This document shows positions 19,825 through 28,826 of a stretch of DNA of 64,000 nucleotides, piece after piece. The stretch is from Pseudomonas brassicacearum subsp. neoaurantiaca. GTDB taxonomy: Bacteria > Pseudomonadota > Gammaproteobacteria > Pseudomonadales > Pseudomonadaceae. Position numbers and translations under genes: made by a program. Under the pieces are notes generated by a model, which had not been told where the DNA came from, did no database searches, and saw only the letters and a list, made by a program, of their open reading frames with translations. The stretch spans positions 120,110 to 184,109 of the forward strand of contig NZ_VDLV01000008.1 in the NCBI RefSeq assembly GCF_013608025.1, given 5' to 3'. Numbering within the stretch: position 1 is the stretch's first letter; every line of letters begins with the position of its first letter.

Positions 19825-20718
19825 TCACTGCATCCAAGGCGGAGGCGGTTCCTCGGTCTTGCCTGGCGGCGCATCATCGGCAGCGCGTACAGCTTGGCGT
19901 CGTTCCTCGTCCAGGCGCGCGGCCTCGATCTCGCGCATGATCCCGCCAACATCCGCCAACTCTTCCGGCTCGTCGAACTCTCCGGTCAACACACTGCCCG
20001 GATGCAAGGTGCCGGCTTCATACAACGCCCACATCTCCTTGGCGTAGCGGGTGCGTTTCAGCTCCGGCGCAAACCGACCGAAGTAGGACGCCATGTTGCC
20101 AACGTCCCGCTCCAGCATGCTGAAGGCGTGGTTGTTGCCCGCAGCATCCACCGCTTGCGGCAAATCGATGATGACCGGGCCTGTCGGCGTGAGCAGGACG
20201 TTGAACTCCGACAGGTCGCCATGCACCAGACCGGTACACAGCATCAAGACGATCTGGGAAATCAGATAGGCGTGGTACTCACGAGCCTGATCCGGCTCCA
20301 GCACCACATCGTTCAGGCGCGGCGCGGCATCGCCATATTCGTCGGCCACCAGCTCCATCAGCAGCACGCCTTCCAGGAAGTCGTAAGGCTTGGGTACTCG
20401 AACGCCAGCGCCAGCCAACCGAAACAGCGCAGCGACTTCAGCGTTCTGCCAGGCATCTTCGGTTTCCTTGCGCCCGAACTTCGAGCCTTTCGCCATCGCG
20501 CGGGCCTGGCGGCTGTTACGGACCTTGCGACCTTCCTGGTATTCGGCCGCCTGGCGAAAACTTCGCTTGTTCGCCTCCTTGTAGACCTTGGCGCAACGCA
20601 GCTCGTTGCCGCAGCGCACCACATAAACAGCTGCTTCTTTACCACTCATGAGAGGGCGCAGCACCTCGTCGACCAGACCGTCCTCGATCAGGGGTTCAAT
20701 GCGTTTTGGAGTCTTCAT
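19825..20718 (-). CDS. RIO1-like atypical serine protein kinase
   Basis: This 297-residue protein has the RIO kinase fold. The phosphate-binding strand region is MSGKEAAVYVVRCG (residues 25-38), the Lys that contacts ATP is in RCAKVYKE, the catalytic loop is LVHGDLSEFN and the metal-binding Asp is in IIDLPQAVD. The C-terminal tail (about 265-297) is charged and Pro-rich. Bacterial RIO-like kinases are often annotated as serine protein kinase RIO, and their substrates are unknown. It stands alone between the copper operon and an AraC-type regulator, and ends at a strong terminator. Confidence 0.85.
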   Translation of the reverse strand: MKTPKRIEPLIEDGLVDEVLRPLMSGKEAAVYVVRCGNELRCAKVYKEANKRSFRQAAEYQEGRKVRNSRQARAMAKGSKFGRKETEDAWQNAEVAALFRLAGAGVRVPKPYDFLEGVLLMELVADEYGDAAPRLNDVVLEPDQAREYHAYLISQIVLMLCTGLVHGDLSEFNVLLTPTGPVIIDLPQAVDAAGNNHAFSMLERDVGNMASYFGRFAPELKRTRYAKEMWALYEAGTLHPGSVLTGEFDEPEELADVGGIMREIEAARLDEERRQAVRAADDAPPGKTEEPPPPWMQ

Positions 20719-20927
20719 CAGCTTTTATTCTGGGTCCTTTATTACCAAACACGCGAATGACAGGTCGTTATACGGCAATCCACTCTTTACGGGGAGGGGT
20801 TCCGACCTATGAACCCTGAATGCACACAATGTGCCGGATCAGCTCAGCCGAGCCAAATCATAACCGAGACTGGATATGACGCCGTTCAGAGCGCCGGCGG
20901 GCTTCGGCGAAGCGAGCAAACCACCGG

Positions 20928-21719
20928 TCAGTGCTTGAACAACTCGCCCGGGGTAAAACCGAACAGGCCCTTGAATGCCGCAATAAAGGCTGACGTCGAA
21001 TCATAGCCACAGGACAACGCCGCGCTGGTCACGCTATCGCCCTTTTCCAGTGAGCCCAGGGAAGACAGCAGCCGCATGCGCTGGCGCCAGGCGCGAAAAC
21101 TCAGGCCGGTTTCCCGCTGGAACAATCGCATCACGGTTTTCTCCGACGTGCCCAAGCGGGCAGCCCAGGCGTGTAGCGTCACGTTGGCTTCGGGCTGTGC
21201 GATCAACTCGCTGCACAGCTCCAGCAGGCGCGCGTGTCGGGGCAGTGGCAGGGAAAAACCCACTTCCGGCAGCGCTGCCAGTTGATCCAGCAGCACCTGG
21301 ACCAGGCGCGCCTCCTCAGTATCGCCCTGTGGATAGGTGGCGGGAAATTGGCAGAAGACCTTGATCAGCTCCCGCGCCAGCGGGGTGACTTCCAAGACCC
21401 GACAGCGCACCTCGGCCCACTGGCAAGCCTGGCGATGTACATAAAGACTGCGCATTTCCGCGCGGGTAGACGTCACGACCTGGTGCTCAAGATCGGCCGG
21501 GATCCAGATGCCCCGTTGCGGCGGCGCAAAGAAACTACCCTCGGCGGTGTGCACGCCCAGCACACCGCTGATGGCGTAGGAAAATTGCACCCAATCGTGA
21601 CGATGAGCCTGGGTCCACGAACCCGCGTTCAGGCTTTCAACCCGGGCATAGAGTGGCCGGGGCAGTTCCGACAGGTCGGGAATGCGTCGCTCAAGCTGCA
21701 GGTGTCCGTTAGTCGGCAT
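20928..21719 (-). CDS. AraC-family transcriptional regulator
   Basis: The 263-residue protein has an N-terminal cupin-like sensor region (about 25-110; AHRHDWVQFSYAISGVL resembles the AraC_binding fold) and a C-terminal double helix-turn-helix (about 165-260; LHAWAARLGTSEKTVMRLF and SAALSCGYDSTSAFIAAFK). It is divergent from the SBF-type transporter, whose start lies 80 bases away, so that transporter is its likely target and may reveal the ligand. Other members of this subgroup control efflux or transport genes. The 209 bases upstream of the RIO gene, on its 3' side, hold no further gene. Confidence 0.85.
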   Translation of the reverse strand: MPTNGHLQLERRIPDLSELPRPLYARVESLNAGSWTQAHRHDWVQFSYAISGVLGVHTAEGSFFAPPQRGIWIPADLEHQVVTSTRAEMRSLYVHRQACQWAEVRCRVLEVTPLARELIKVFCQFPATYPQGDTEEARLVQVLLDQLAALPEVGFSLPLPRHARLLELCSELIAQPEANVTLHAWAARLGTSEKTVMRLFQRETGLSFRAWRQRMRLLSSLGSLEKGDSVTSAALSCGYDSTSAFIAAFKGLFGFTPGELFKH

Positions 21720-21798
21720 TGATTGGCCTTATATCGCAAGACGACTGTGTTGAGCGACGTTAGGCTAAGTCGACTTCTCTTACAACTTGCGGTGCCCT

Positions 21799-22827
21799 AT
21801 GCACATCTTCAGACACCTCAAACGCATGGTGACCGACTGGTTCCTGTGCGGCATGTTGCTCGCCACGCTGCTGGCGTATTTCTTCCCCCGCTTTGGCGCC
21901 TCGGGTGGCGCGATGCATGCGGAATGGGTCGTGAACATCGGTATCTTCGTGGTGTTTTTCCTCCATGGGGTCAACCTGTCCGGCGAACAGATCCGCCACG
22001 GTCTGAGGAACACGCGGCTGCACCTGATGGTGCAAGGTTTTACCTTCGCAGTGTTTCCGTTGATCTGGCTGATCAGCGAATGGACGTTGGGCAGCCACGT
22101 GCCGTCGCTGTTGATGCTGGGGTTCTTTTATCTGTGCGCCCTGCCTTCGACCATCTCTTCATCGGTGGCCCTGACCGGCAGCGCGGGAGGCAACGTGCCG
22201 GCGGCGATTCTCAACGCCAGCCTGTCCAGTGTGCTGGGGATTTTCCTGACACCGCTGCTGGTCAGTTTCGTGGTGGGCAGCGGTGCCGGCGGCATCGACC
22301 TGGGCTCGACACTGCTCGACCTGTGCCTGATGCTGTTGCTGCCGCTGGTGCTCGGGCAGTTCCTGCGGCGTTGGTTAGCCGGCTTTTTCGCCCGATACAA
22401 GCGCTACACCAGCGTCATCGACAAACTGGTCATCCTGCTGCTGGTCTACGCGGCGTTCTGCAATTCCATGGTTTCGGGGATCTGGCAGCAACAAGGCAAT
22501 GGCGTGCTGTTCAGCGCCGTGCTCGGCAGCGCGGTTTTGCTGGCGATCATTCTCTGGATGACCACCCGCACCGCGCGTGCGTTGCGGTTCAGCAATGCCG
22601 ATGAAATTGCCGCGGTGTTCTGCGCAAGCAAGAAATCCCTGGCCGCCGGGGTGCCGATGGCGGCGTTGATTTTTGGCAACAACCCCGGCCTTGGGCTGAT
22701 CCTGTTGCCGATCATGATCTATCACCCACTGCAACTGATCGTCTGTTCGATCCTTGCCGAGCGGTACGTCAGCCGTCAGCGCGCCCAGGTCGCTCGACAA
22801 AACGAGGCCATCGTCAGCGCTCGATAA
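21799..22827 (+). CDS. Bile acid:sodium symporter family (SBF-like, YfeH-type) transporter
   Basis: This 342-residue protein has ten hydrophobic segments and the SBF-like (PF13593-type) pattern, with the conserved CALPSTISSSVALTGSAGGN and the second-half motif FCASKKSLAAGVPMA. The bacterial SBF-like subgroup probably exports or imports organic anions, and the true substrate is unknown. ATG 21799 is preferred over the TTG at 21787. Its 3' end overlaps the convergent thiolase gene by 14 bases. The divergent AraC-type regulator upstream is a plausible regulator. Confidence 0.85.
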   Translation: MHIFRHLKRMVTDWFLCGMLLATLLAYFFPRFGASGGAMHAEWVVNIGIFVVFFLHGVNLSGEQIRHGLRNTRLHLMVQGFTFAVFPLIWLISEWTLGSHVPSLLMLGFFYLCALPSTISSSVALTGSAGGNVPAAILNASLSSVLGIFLTPLLVSFVVGSGAGGIDLGSTLLDLCLMLLLPLVLGQFLRRWLAGFFARYKRYTSVIDKLVILLLVYAAFCNSMVSGIWQQQGNGVLFSAVLGSAVLLAIILWMTTRTARALRFSNADEIAAVFCASKKSLAAGVPMAALIFGNNPGLGLILLPIMIYHPLQLIVCSILAERYVSRQRAQVARQNEAIVSAR

Positions 22828-24091
22828 TCACCGTGACGCCTTGGCCGGCGGCGGCGCAGATGGATATGAGCCCCCGGCCCTTCCCCGCCGCGTCCAGCAA
22901 TTTCGCCAGGTTGGCGACGATGCGCCCGCCGGTGGCGGCAAATGGATGTCCGGCGGCCAGCGAACTGCCTTTCACATTCAACCGGCTGCGGTCGATGGCG
23001 CCCAGCGGCGCATCAAGACCCAGTCGGGTCTTGCAGTAGTCGGGGTCCTCCCAAGCCTTCAACGTGCACAGCACTTGGGCGGCGAATGCTTCGTGGATTT
23101 CGTAGTAATCAAAATCCTGCAACGTCAGGCCATTGCGTGCCAGCAACCGCGGCACGGCATAGACCGGCGCCATCAGCAGGCCTTCGGCGCCGTTGACGAA
23201 ATCCACCGCAGCGGTTTCACCGTCACGCAAGTAAGCCAGGATCGGCAGCCCGCGAGCCTTGGCCCATTCTTCACTGCCCAACAGCACCAGCGAGGCGCCG
23301 TCGGTCAGCGGCGTCGAGTTACCCGCCGTCATCGTCCCCTTGGCGCTTTTCTCGAAGGCTGGCTTGAGGGAGGCGAGTTTTTCCAGGGTCAGGTCCGGAC
23401 GCAGGTTGTTATCGCGGGTCAGGCCGAGAAACGGCGTCATCAAGTCGTTATGCCAACCTTCGGCGTAGGAAGCGGCCATTTTCTGATGACTTTCCAAGGC
23501 CAACTGATCCTGTTCTTCCCTGGGAATCTGCCAGGTCTGCGCCATCAATTCGCAGTGTTGGCCCATGTTCAGGCCGGTGCGCGGTTCGTTGATGCGTGGC
23601 AGGTCGGGGATCAGGTGCCGAGGGCGTAACTGGAGGAAGGTCTTGATCTTGTCGGCGGTGTTCCTGGCCCGATTGGCTTGCAGCAGGATCTTGCGCAGCC
23701 CTTCATTGACCGCGATAGGCGCGTCGGAAGTGGTGTCGACGCCGCCGGCGATGGCGCTGTCGATCTGGCCCAGGGCGATTTTATTGGCCACGAGCAGTAC
23801 GGTTTCCAGACCCGTGCCGCAAGCCTGTTGTACGTCATACGCAGGTGTGCTCGGCGACAGGCGCGAGCCCAGCACGCATTCGCGCGTCAGGTTCATGTCC
23901 CGGGAAAACTTAAGCACCGCACCGGCGGCCATTTCGCCGATGTGCACACCGTGCAGGTTGTAGCGCTCGATCAAACCTTCAAGCGCGGCCGTCAGCATCG
24001 CCTGGTTGCTGGCGGTGGCATAGGGCCCGTTGGAACGGGCGAAAGGAATGCGGTTACCACCAATGATCGCAACGCGGCGTAGCTGTGCCAT
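22814..24091 (-). CDS. Acetyl-CoA C-acyltransferase (FadI-like thiolase)
   Basis: This 425-residue thiolase has the nucleophilic Cys in QQACGTGLET (near residue 91), the catalytic His in EIHEAFAAQ, the GxGxP-like region near HPFAATGGR, and the second reactive Cys in ISICAAAGQG. It matches the FadI/FadA2 branch rather than biosynthetic PhaA. It is divergent from the FabG4-type and MaoC genes; together they can run the last steps of a beta-oxidation spiral or its reverse. P. aeruginosa has a similar neighbourhood (PA4785-PA4786). The end overlaps the SBF-type transporter gene by 14 bases in convergent orientation. Confidence 0.88.
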   Translation of the reverse strand: MAQLRRVAIIGGNRIPFARSNGPYATASNQAMLTAALEGLIERYNLHGVHIGEMAAGAVLKFSRDMNLTRECVLGSRLSPSTPAYDVQQACGTGLETVLLVANKIALGQIDSAIAGGVDTTSDAPIAVNEGLRKILLQANRARNTADKIKTFLQLRPRHLIPDLPRINEPRTGLNMGQHCELMAQTWQIPREEQDQLALESHQKMAASYAEGWHNDLMTPFLGLTRDNNLRPDLTLEKLASLKPAFEKSAKGTMTAGNSTPLTDGASLVLLGSEEWAKARGLPILAYLRDGETAAVDFVNGAEGLLMAPVYAVPRLLARNGLTLQDFDYYEIHEAFAAQVLCTLKAWEDPDYCKTRLGLDAPLGAIDRSRLNVKGSSLAAGHPFAATGGRIVANLAKLLDAAGKGRGLISICAAAGQGVTVIIER

Positions 24092-24237
24092 GAAGAACTC
24101 CCCTGTATGCGCGAAAGGTGCGAATTAAGCCTGCTGTAACATGCCCAGCCACAAGCTTAGGCTTTAAACCCGGCGATCGAACGACTGATTGCCAAACATG
24201 GTCCACACTTGGAACCTCATCAGCCGGAGTGTGTTCC

Positions 24238-25590
24238 ATGTCAGACCGTTACATAGACTTCGCCAATTCGCCCATTGGCCTGCGTCTGGTTGGCGCTCTG
24301 GGCTTGCCATCACCGGTGCGCCTGGAGCGCTGGCAAGCCGGGCGGTTGCGACCGATCGAGGGCGCCCTGTTGCTGGGCGGCGGTCCCCTGACCGAACAGG
24401 TCGGCACGTTCGCCAAGCGCCTGACCGATGCGATCTTCATCTACGGGGGCGAACCAACACTGGCGACCGAGTGGATTCCCGGCCACGGCCCGAAAATCAA
24501 GGCAGTGGTGTACGACGCCAGCCATCTGGTGCAGGTTGATCAGCTCAAACAGTTGCGCGAATTTTTCCAGCCATTGATGAAAAATCTCGACCACAGCGCC
24601 CATGTCGTCATCCTCGGCCGCGCCCCGGAAAACTTCGATGATCCGTTTGCCGCCAGCGCCCAGCGCGCCCTGGAAGGCTTCAGCCGCTCCCTGGCCAAGG
24701 AACTTCGCTACGGTGGCACGCTGCAGTTGCTGTACGTAGGCGAAGGTGCCGAAGCGCAGTTGGAGGGAGCGCTGCGGTTTTTCCTGTCGCCCAAGAGCGC
24801 CTACGTTTCCGGACAGGTGATTCGCCTCAAGGCCTGTGGGACACAGGTCCAGGATTGGACCCGACCGTTGACTGGGCTGAAAGCGCTGGTCACCGGCGCC
24901 GCACGCGGCATCGGCGCCTCGATTGCCGAAACCCTCGCCCGCGACGGCGCCGATGTGATCCTGCTGGACGTGCCACAGGCCAAGGCCGACCTCGACGCCT
25001 TGGCCGCACGCTTGAGCGGGCGCAGCGTAACGCTGGACATCTGCGCTGAGGGCGCCGCTGCGCAATTGATCGAACACCTGCCCGACGGTGTCGATATCGT
25101 GGTGCATAACGCGGGCATCACGCGCGACAAGACCCTGGCGAACATGACCCCGGAATTCTGGGACGCCGTGCTGGCGGTCAACCTCAATGCACCACAAGTC
25201 CTGACCAAGGCGCTGCTCGACAGCGGCACCCTTCGGGACAATGGCCGGGTCGTCTTGCTGGCCTCCATCAGCGGCATCGCCGGCAATCGCGGCCAGACCA
25301 ACTATGCCGCGAGCAAGGCTGGGCTGATCGGCCTCGCGCAGGCCTGGGCACCCATGCTTCAATCGCGGGGAATCAGCATCAATGCCGTGGCGCCAGGGTT
25401 CATTGAAACGCGCATGACCGCCGACATCCCCTTCGCTCTGCGTGAAGCCGGACGGCGCATGAGTTCCCTGGGCCAGGGCGGCTTGCCCCAGGATGTCGCC
25501 GAAGCGGTGGCCTGGCTCGCGCAACCGGGTACGGGCGCCGTGACCGGACAGGCGCTGCGGGTCTGCGGGCAAAGCCTGTTGGGGGCGTGA
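24238..25590 (+). CDS. 3-oxoacyl-ACP/CoA reductase, high-molecular-weight FabG (FabG4 type)
   Basis: This 450-residue protein is twice the length of usual FabG. The C-terminal half (about 215-450) is a complete SDR with GAARGIGAS, VHNAGITRDKTL, the catalytic Ser in LASISGIAG and YAASK. The N-terminal 210 residues form a degenerate Rossmann-like domain (LLLGGGPLTEQV), as in Mycobacterium FabG4. It reduces 3-oxoacyl thioesters or the reverse. The ATG at 24238 has CCGGAGTG upstream; the frame is open 40 codons earlier. The downstream MaoC gene begins 2 bases after its stop codon, so the two are certainly one operon. Confidence 0.87.
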   Translation: MSDRYIDFANSPIGLRLVGALGLPSPVRLERWQAGRLRPIEGALLLGGGPLTEQVGTFAKRLTDAIFIYGGEPTLATEWIPGHGPKIKAVVYDASHLVQVDQLKQLREFFQPLMKNLDHSAHVVILGRAPENFDDPFAASAQRALEGFSRSLAKELRYGGTLQLLYVGEGAEAQLEGALRFFLSPKSAYVSGQVIRLKACGTQVQDWTRPLTGLKALVTGAARGIGASIAETLARDGADVILLDVPQAKADLDALAARLSGRSVTLDICAEGAAAQLIEHLPDGVDIVVHNAGITRDKTLANMTPEFWDAVLAVNLNAPQVLTKALLDSGTLRDNGRVVLLASISGIAGNRGQTNYAASKAGLIGLAQAWAPMLQSRGISINAVAPGFIETRMTADIPFALREAGRRMSSLGQGGLPQDVAEAVAWLAQPGTGAVTGQALRVCGQSLLGA

Positions 25591-25592
25591 GC

Positions 25593-26447
25593 ATGACGAT
25601 CCAATGGCATGAAATAAACACCGCACCGTCGATGTCCGGGCTGTACGCCAAGGCCGCGACACGCCGCAAGATAACCGGCACGATCCTGCCTGACCTCGGG
25701 CTGCGCCAGGTGATCCAGGTCGACCCGCAACGCCTGGCGGCGTATCGCAAGGTCTGTGGCTTCGCCGAAAGCGGGTTGCTGCCACCGACCTATCCCCATG
25801 TCCTGGCGTTCGCCCTGCAAATGCAGTTGCTGACCGCCCGGGAGTTCCCGTTCCCCTTGCTGGGACTGGTTCACCTGAACAACCGCATCCGTGTGCTGCG
25901 GCCCATGGGCGGCGTCAGCCAGGTGCGAGCCAGCGTCAACGTCGAAAACCTGCAACCTCACGCCAAGGGTGCGGTGTTCGATTTGGTGACCCGTATCGAA
26001 GATCAGTTGGGACCACTGTGGGAAGCCGAGAGCCAGATGCTGTGCAAAGGTGTCCAGCTCGATGGTGCGCTGGTCGAGGAGCCGCCGTCCTCGCCCCTCG
26101 ATTTGACCGAGGTGGCGCCCTGGACAGCGCCCGCGGACATTGGCCGGCAATACGCCAAGGTCTCCGGCGACTACAACCCGATCCACCTGAGCGGCGCCAG
26201 CGCCCGTTTGTTCGGCTTCCCCACCGCCATCGCCCATGGGCTGTGGAACAAGGCGCGGGCCCTGGCGGCGCTGGATGACCATTTGCCCGAGGCCAACATC
26301 GAAATCGACGTAACCTTCAAGAAACCGGTGCGCCTGCCCAGCGAGGTGACATTGCTGGCGAGTGCGGCGGGGTCAAACGGGCATTTGCGACTGGAGGGGG
26401 CTGGAGCGCTGGAGCATATGCAGGGAAGCTGGCAGCCGGTTGCCTGA
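25593..26447 (+). CDS. MaoC-type (R)-3-hydroxyacyl thioester dehydratase
   Basis: This 284-residue protein is a double hot-dog hydratase/dehydratase. The C-terminal MaoC domain holds the hydratase motif YAKVSGDYNPIHLS with the catalytic Asp/His pair, and the following FPTAIAHGLW is typical. The N-terminal half has a second, inactive-looking hot-dog unit. It interconverts 3-hydroxyacyl and enoyl thioesters. ATG 25593 is chosen; a GTG at 25587 would overlap the fabG stop. The arrangement of thiolase, long FabG and MaoC resembles the M. tuberculosis FadA2-FabG4-HtdX cluster. Confidence 0.85.
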   Translation: MTIQWHEINTAPSMSGLYAKAATRRKITGTILPDLGLRQVIQVDPQRLAAYRKVCGFAESGLLPPTYPHVLAFALQMQLLTAREFPFPLLGLVHLNNRIRVLRPMGGVSQVRASVNVENLQPHAKGAVFDLVTRIEDQLGPLWEAESQMLCKGVQLDGALVEEPPSSPLDLTEVAPWTAPADIGRQYAKVSGDYNPIHLSGASARLFGFPTAIAHGLWNKARALAALDDHLPEANIEIDVTFKKPVRLPSEVTLLASAAGSNGHLRLEGAGALEHMQGSWQPVA

Positions 26448-26463
26448 AAAGTCCCCGCCATCC

Positions 26464-26553
26464 TGTGGGAGCGAGCTTGCTCGCGATGACGGCGGCACAT
26501 TCAACACATGTGCAAACCGATCCATCGCCATCGCGAGCAAGCTCGCTCCCACA
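26464..26553. repeat. REPIN
   Basis: This 90-base element with TGTGGGAGCGAGCTTGCTCG arms lies between the MaoC gene and the convergent lipoprotein gene. Confidence 0.92.
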
Positions 26554-26564
26554 CGGTTCTTCAT

Positions 26565-27122
26565 TCAGCGCGGTGGGTAGTTGGACAAAATCCGCCCCAC
26601 CGTCTCACGCACCTTCGTGCTGCGTTCCGCCGGGTTGGGCGAATCGCTGAGCAACTGCTCGTCGCTGCCACGCCACACCAGCTTGCCGTCCTTGCCATCA
26701 AGCAGGTCGATCTGCACCGTGGCAACCTTGTAGCTGACATTGCGGGTCTCGTTGTACATCGGCCCGCCCCAATAGCCATTCCACGGGCCACCCCAACCGC
26801 CGCCATAGTTTGTCGTCACTTGTTGCTGACGGTCTTCGACGATCAGATAGGCCTGGACCTGCATGTCGCCCCGAGCACCCGCCTGCGCCGGACGCAAACC
26901 GCGCTGGTCAAGCTGCTCGGCGACCGCCTGGCGGATCCGCTGCTCAGTCAGATCGCTCTTGATACGCGGGTCATCCGGACGGTATTGCAGGGCCGGTTCT
27001 TTCCAGCTCCAACTGCGGTAGGCCGCGAAATCCCGACTGGTGTCGAAGTCGTGATTGACCTGGCTATTGGCGCAGGCGCCGAGCAGCAGGACAAGGGCAA
27101 ACGGAACAAGACAGCGAAACAT
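26565..27122 (-). CDS. DUF4136 lipoprotein
   Basis: This is an envelope lipoprotein of about 185 residues. It starts MFRCLVPFALVLLLGACANS, with the lipobox LGAC and the acylated Cys at about residue 17. The body matches DUF4136: DFAAYRSWSWKEPA, then [17 protein letters not shown], and LLDGKDGKLVWRG near the end. A Gly/Trp/Tyr-rich loop interrupts the middle (about 110-130). The start at 27122 has ACGGAG upstream; the open frame begins 8 codons earlier. It follows a paralogous DUF4136 gene by 20 bases on the same strand, so they are probably co-transcribed. Its function is unknown. Confidence 0.82.
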   Translation of the reverse strand: MFRCLVPFALVLLLGACANSQVNHDFDTSRDFAAYRSWSWKEPALQYRPDDPRIKSDLTEQRIRQAVAEQLDQRGLRPAQAGARGDMQVQAYLIVEDRQQQVTTNYGGGWGGPWNGYWGGPMYNETRNVSYKVATVQIDLLDGKDGKLVWRGSDEQLLSDSPNPAERSTKVRETVGRILSNYPPR

Positions 27123-27142
27123 GGTTTTTCTCCGTTGCGTAA

Positions 27143-27751
27143 TCAACTGGGAGGGTAAGCCGACATGGCCTTTTCCACGGCTTCACGAATGGCATCGGTG
27201 CGCTCGCTTTGGTGGCCCCGCTGATTGGCCTCGGCACTGGCGCTCCACACCGGCTGGCCGTTGCGGGCGTCGAACAGATCCACTCGGACCACCACGACTT
27301 GCTCCTGATAAGTACGCACCACCGGAACGGTGTTGTACATGCCGTAACCCGGTCCATAACGGTTGTAACCGCCGTAGTATCCCGAGTCGTAATCGTCCCG
27401 GACCTGACGGATGCGGGTCTCCAGGCGCAGCTCGGCACTGACGAAGAGGTCCGCGGGGCGGCTGTCATGCAGTGGACGCAATCCACGTTGGTCCAAGGCA
27501 TCGCTCACCGCTTCGGCCACCTGGGCCGAATCCGCCCAGGCGGTGCCCGGTGGCAGCCGGCCGTTGAGCCAGGCCCAGCTGCGATAGCGTCCATAATCAC
27601 GGGGCGGCGCGGGGTAAGCGCTGCGATCGAACACGGTGGCGGCTTCGGGTGGTGCCGGCGGCAATGGATTGGACGTGGCGACGTACGGGTTGCTGCCCTG
27701 GCAGGCTGCGAGTCCGAGGCATAACGCCAATAATCCTGAACGACCTTTCAT
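27143..27751 (-). CDS. DUF4136 lipoprotein (paralogue of the next gene)
   Basis: This 202-residue lipoprotein has the signal [19 protein letters not shown] with lipobox LAAC. It shares the DUF4136 pattern of its neighbour: [27 protein letters not shown], and [14 protein letters not shown] followed by an [15 protein letters not shown] tail. It too has a Gly/Tyr/Arg-rich loop in the middle (about 120-140). The similar layout indicates tandem duplication. A role in the outer envelope is implied by the lipobox (no Asp at +2 that would hold it in the inner membrane), but nothing more can be said. Confidence 0.82.
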   Translation of the reverse strand: MKGRSGLLALCLGLAACQGSNPYVATSNPLPPAPPEAATVFDRSAYPAPPRDYGRYRSWAWLNGRLPPGTAWADSAQVAEAVSDALDQRGLRPLHDSRPADLFVSAELRLETRIRQVRDDYDSGYYGGYNRYGPGYGMYNTVPVVRTYQEQVVVVRVDLFDARNGQPVWSASAEANQRGHQSERTDAIREAVEKAMSAYPPS

Positions 27752-27775
27752 TTCGCTCTCCGATGGCTCTTCAGG

Positions 27776-28525
27776 TCAGAGCGGCCGACACACCCAGTGT
27801 AGATAACGTCCCAAACCGGCAAAGGCCGGATGGCGACGGTGGGCCAGTTCCATTTCCAACAGCTGCGCAAGCTCCACGCGTCCTTGGAACTCCACGGGCA
27901 TATAGTCATGAAAAACCCGCACGCCACTTTGGCTTTCGACCTGCCACAGGTCTTCAAGTTGCGCCGCCAATTCCCGAGGATCAAGGGGTTGTTGCGGCGT
28001 CAGGCTTTGTTTTTCACCGGCCATGTCGTTTTTGCGCAGCTTGCGAAAATGGCCTTTGAGCAGGTTGCGATAGATCAGCGCGTCACGGTTGTAGAAGGCC
28101 AAAGACAACCGGCCCCCAGGCTTCGTGAGCTGATGCAGCACCGGCAGGATCGCGTGGGGCTCGGCCAGCCATTCGAGCACCGCGTGGCACAGCACCAGAT
28201 CGTAAGGCTCGGTGAGCTGGCCAAGCAGATCCTGCCACGGCGCCTGGATGAACGTTGCGTGCTGGCCGGCCTCGGCGAAGCGTTGGCGGGCGCCTTCGAG
28301 CATGGGTTCGGCCGGCTCGGCCAAGGTGACCTGATGACCGCGCTCGGCCAGCCACAGCGACATATGGCCCAGGCCCGCGCCGATGTCCAATACGCGCAGC
28401 GGCCGCTCCGGCAGGCTTTCCAGCAAATCGGCCTGGAGCACGGCTAGGCGGATCGCCCCCTTGGCCCCGCCATAGATCTTTTCCGCGAAGCGCGTGGCGA
28501 GCTGGTCGAAATGACGGTCACTCAT
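27776..28525 (-). CDS. cmoM: tRNA 5-carboxymethoxyuridine methyltransferase CmoM
   Basis: This 249-residue class I SAM-dependent methyltransferase starts MSDRHFDQLATRFAEKIYGG, like E. coli CmoM (formerly SmtA). The SAM-binding loop is VLDIGAGLGHMS (residues about 44-55), followed by acidic LAEPAEPML. CmoM methylates the carboxyl group of cmo5U34 in certain tRNAs, aiding wobble decoding. The start at 28525 overlaps the end of the MazG-like gene by 8 bases; the frame is open 34 codons farther but that part is out-of-frame MazG sequence. SmtA-type annotation is the alternative name. Confidence 0.82.
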   Translation of the reverse strand: MSDRHFDQLATRFAEKIYGGAKGAIRLAVLQADLLESLPERPLRVLDIGAGLGHMSLWLAERGHQVTLAEPAEPMLEGARQRFAEAGQHATFIQAPWQDLLGQLTEPYDLVLCHAVLEWLAEPHAILPVLHQLTKPGGRLSLAFYNRDALIYRNLLKGHFRKLRKNDMAGEKQSLTPQQPLDPRELAAQLEDLWQVESQSGVRVFHDYMPVEFQGRVELAQLLEMELAHRRHPAFAGLGRYLHWVCRPL

Positions 28526-28826
28526 GGGCGAACCGCCGCTCGCTGTCGGCCAGCTTGCTGCGTACCACGGCGTCCATGTCCAAGCCCAACTCACTGCACA
28601 GCAGCAACAGGTACAACACGATGTCACCCACCTCTTGACCCGCGTGGGCCAGCTTATCCGCCGACAACTGCCGCGATTGGTCCTCGGTCAGCCATTGGAA
28701 AATCTCGACCAGCTCAGCCATCTCTACGCTGGCGGCCATGGCAAGGTTCTTCGGGCTGTGGAATTGCCGCCAGTCGTTACGGTCACGGATGGCGTGCAGG
28801 CGTTCGGTCAGTTCAACAAGGTTCAT
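28518..28826 (-). CDS. MazG-like nucleotide pyrophosphohydrolase
   Basis: This 102-residue all-alpha NTP pyrophosphohydrolase resembles the RS21-C6/dCTPP group of the MazG superfamily. The metal-binding motifs are in SVEMAELVEIFQW (ExxE) and QEVGDIVLYLLLL (ExxD). Such enzymes hydrolyse non-canonical or excess dNTPs to dNMP and pyrophosphate. The start at 28826 has a strong AGGAG site; two more ATG codons upstream in frame lack one. The 3' end overlaps the cmoM start by 8 bases, so the two genes are translationally coupled. Confidence 0.85.
   Translation of the reverse strand: MNLVELTERLHAIRDRNDWRQFHSPKNLAMAASVEMAELVEIFQWLTEDQSRQLSADKLAHAGQEVGDIVLYLLLLCSELGLDMDAVVRSKLADSERRFAHE

Noticed and set aside
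20809..21006. 65-codon frame beginning after a GGGGAGGGG stretch, overlapping the 3' end of the AraC-type gene
   Set aside because: The spacing from the G-rich stretch to the ATG is too long, and the second half is antisense to the AraC gene end.
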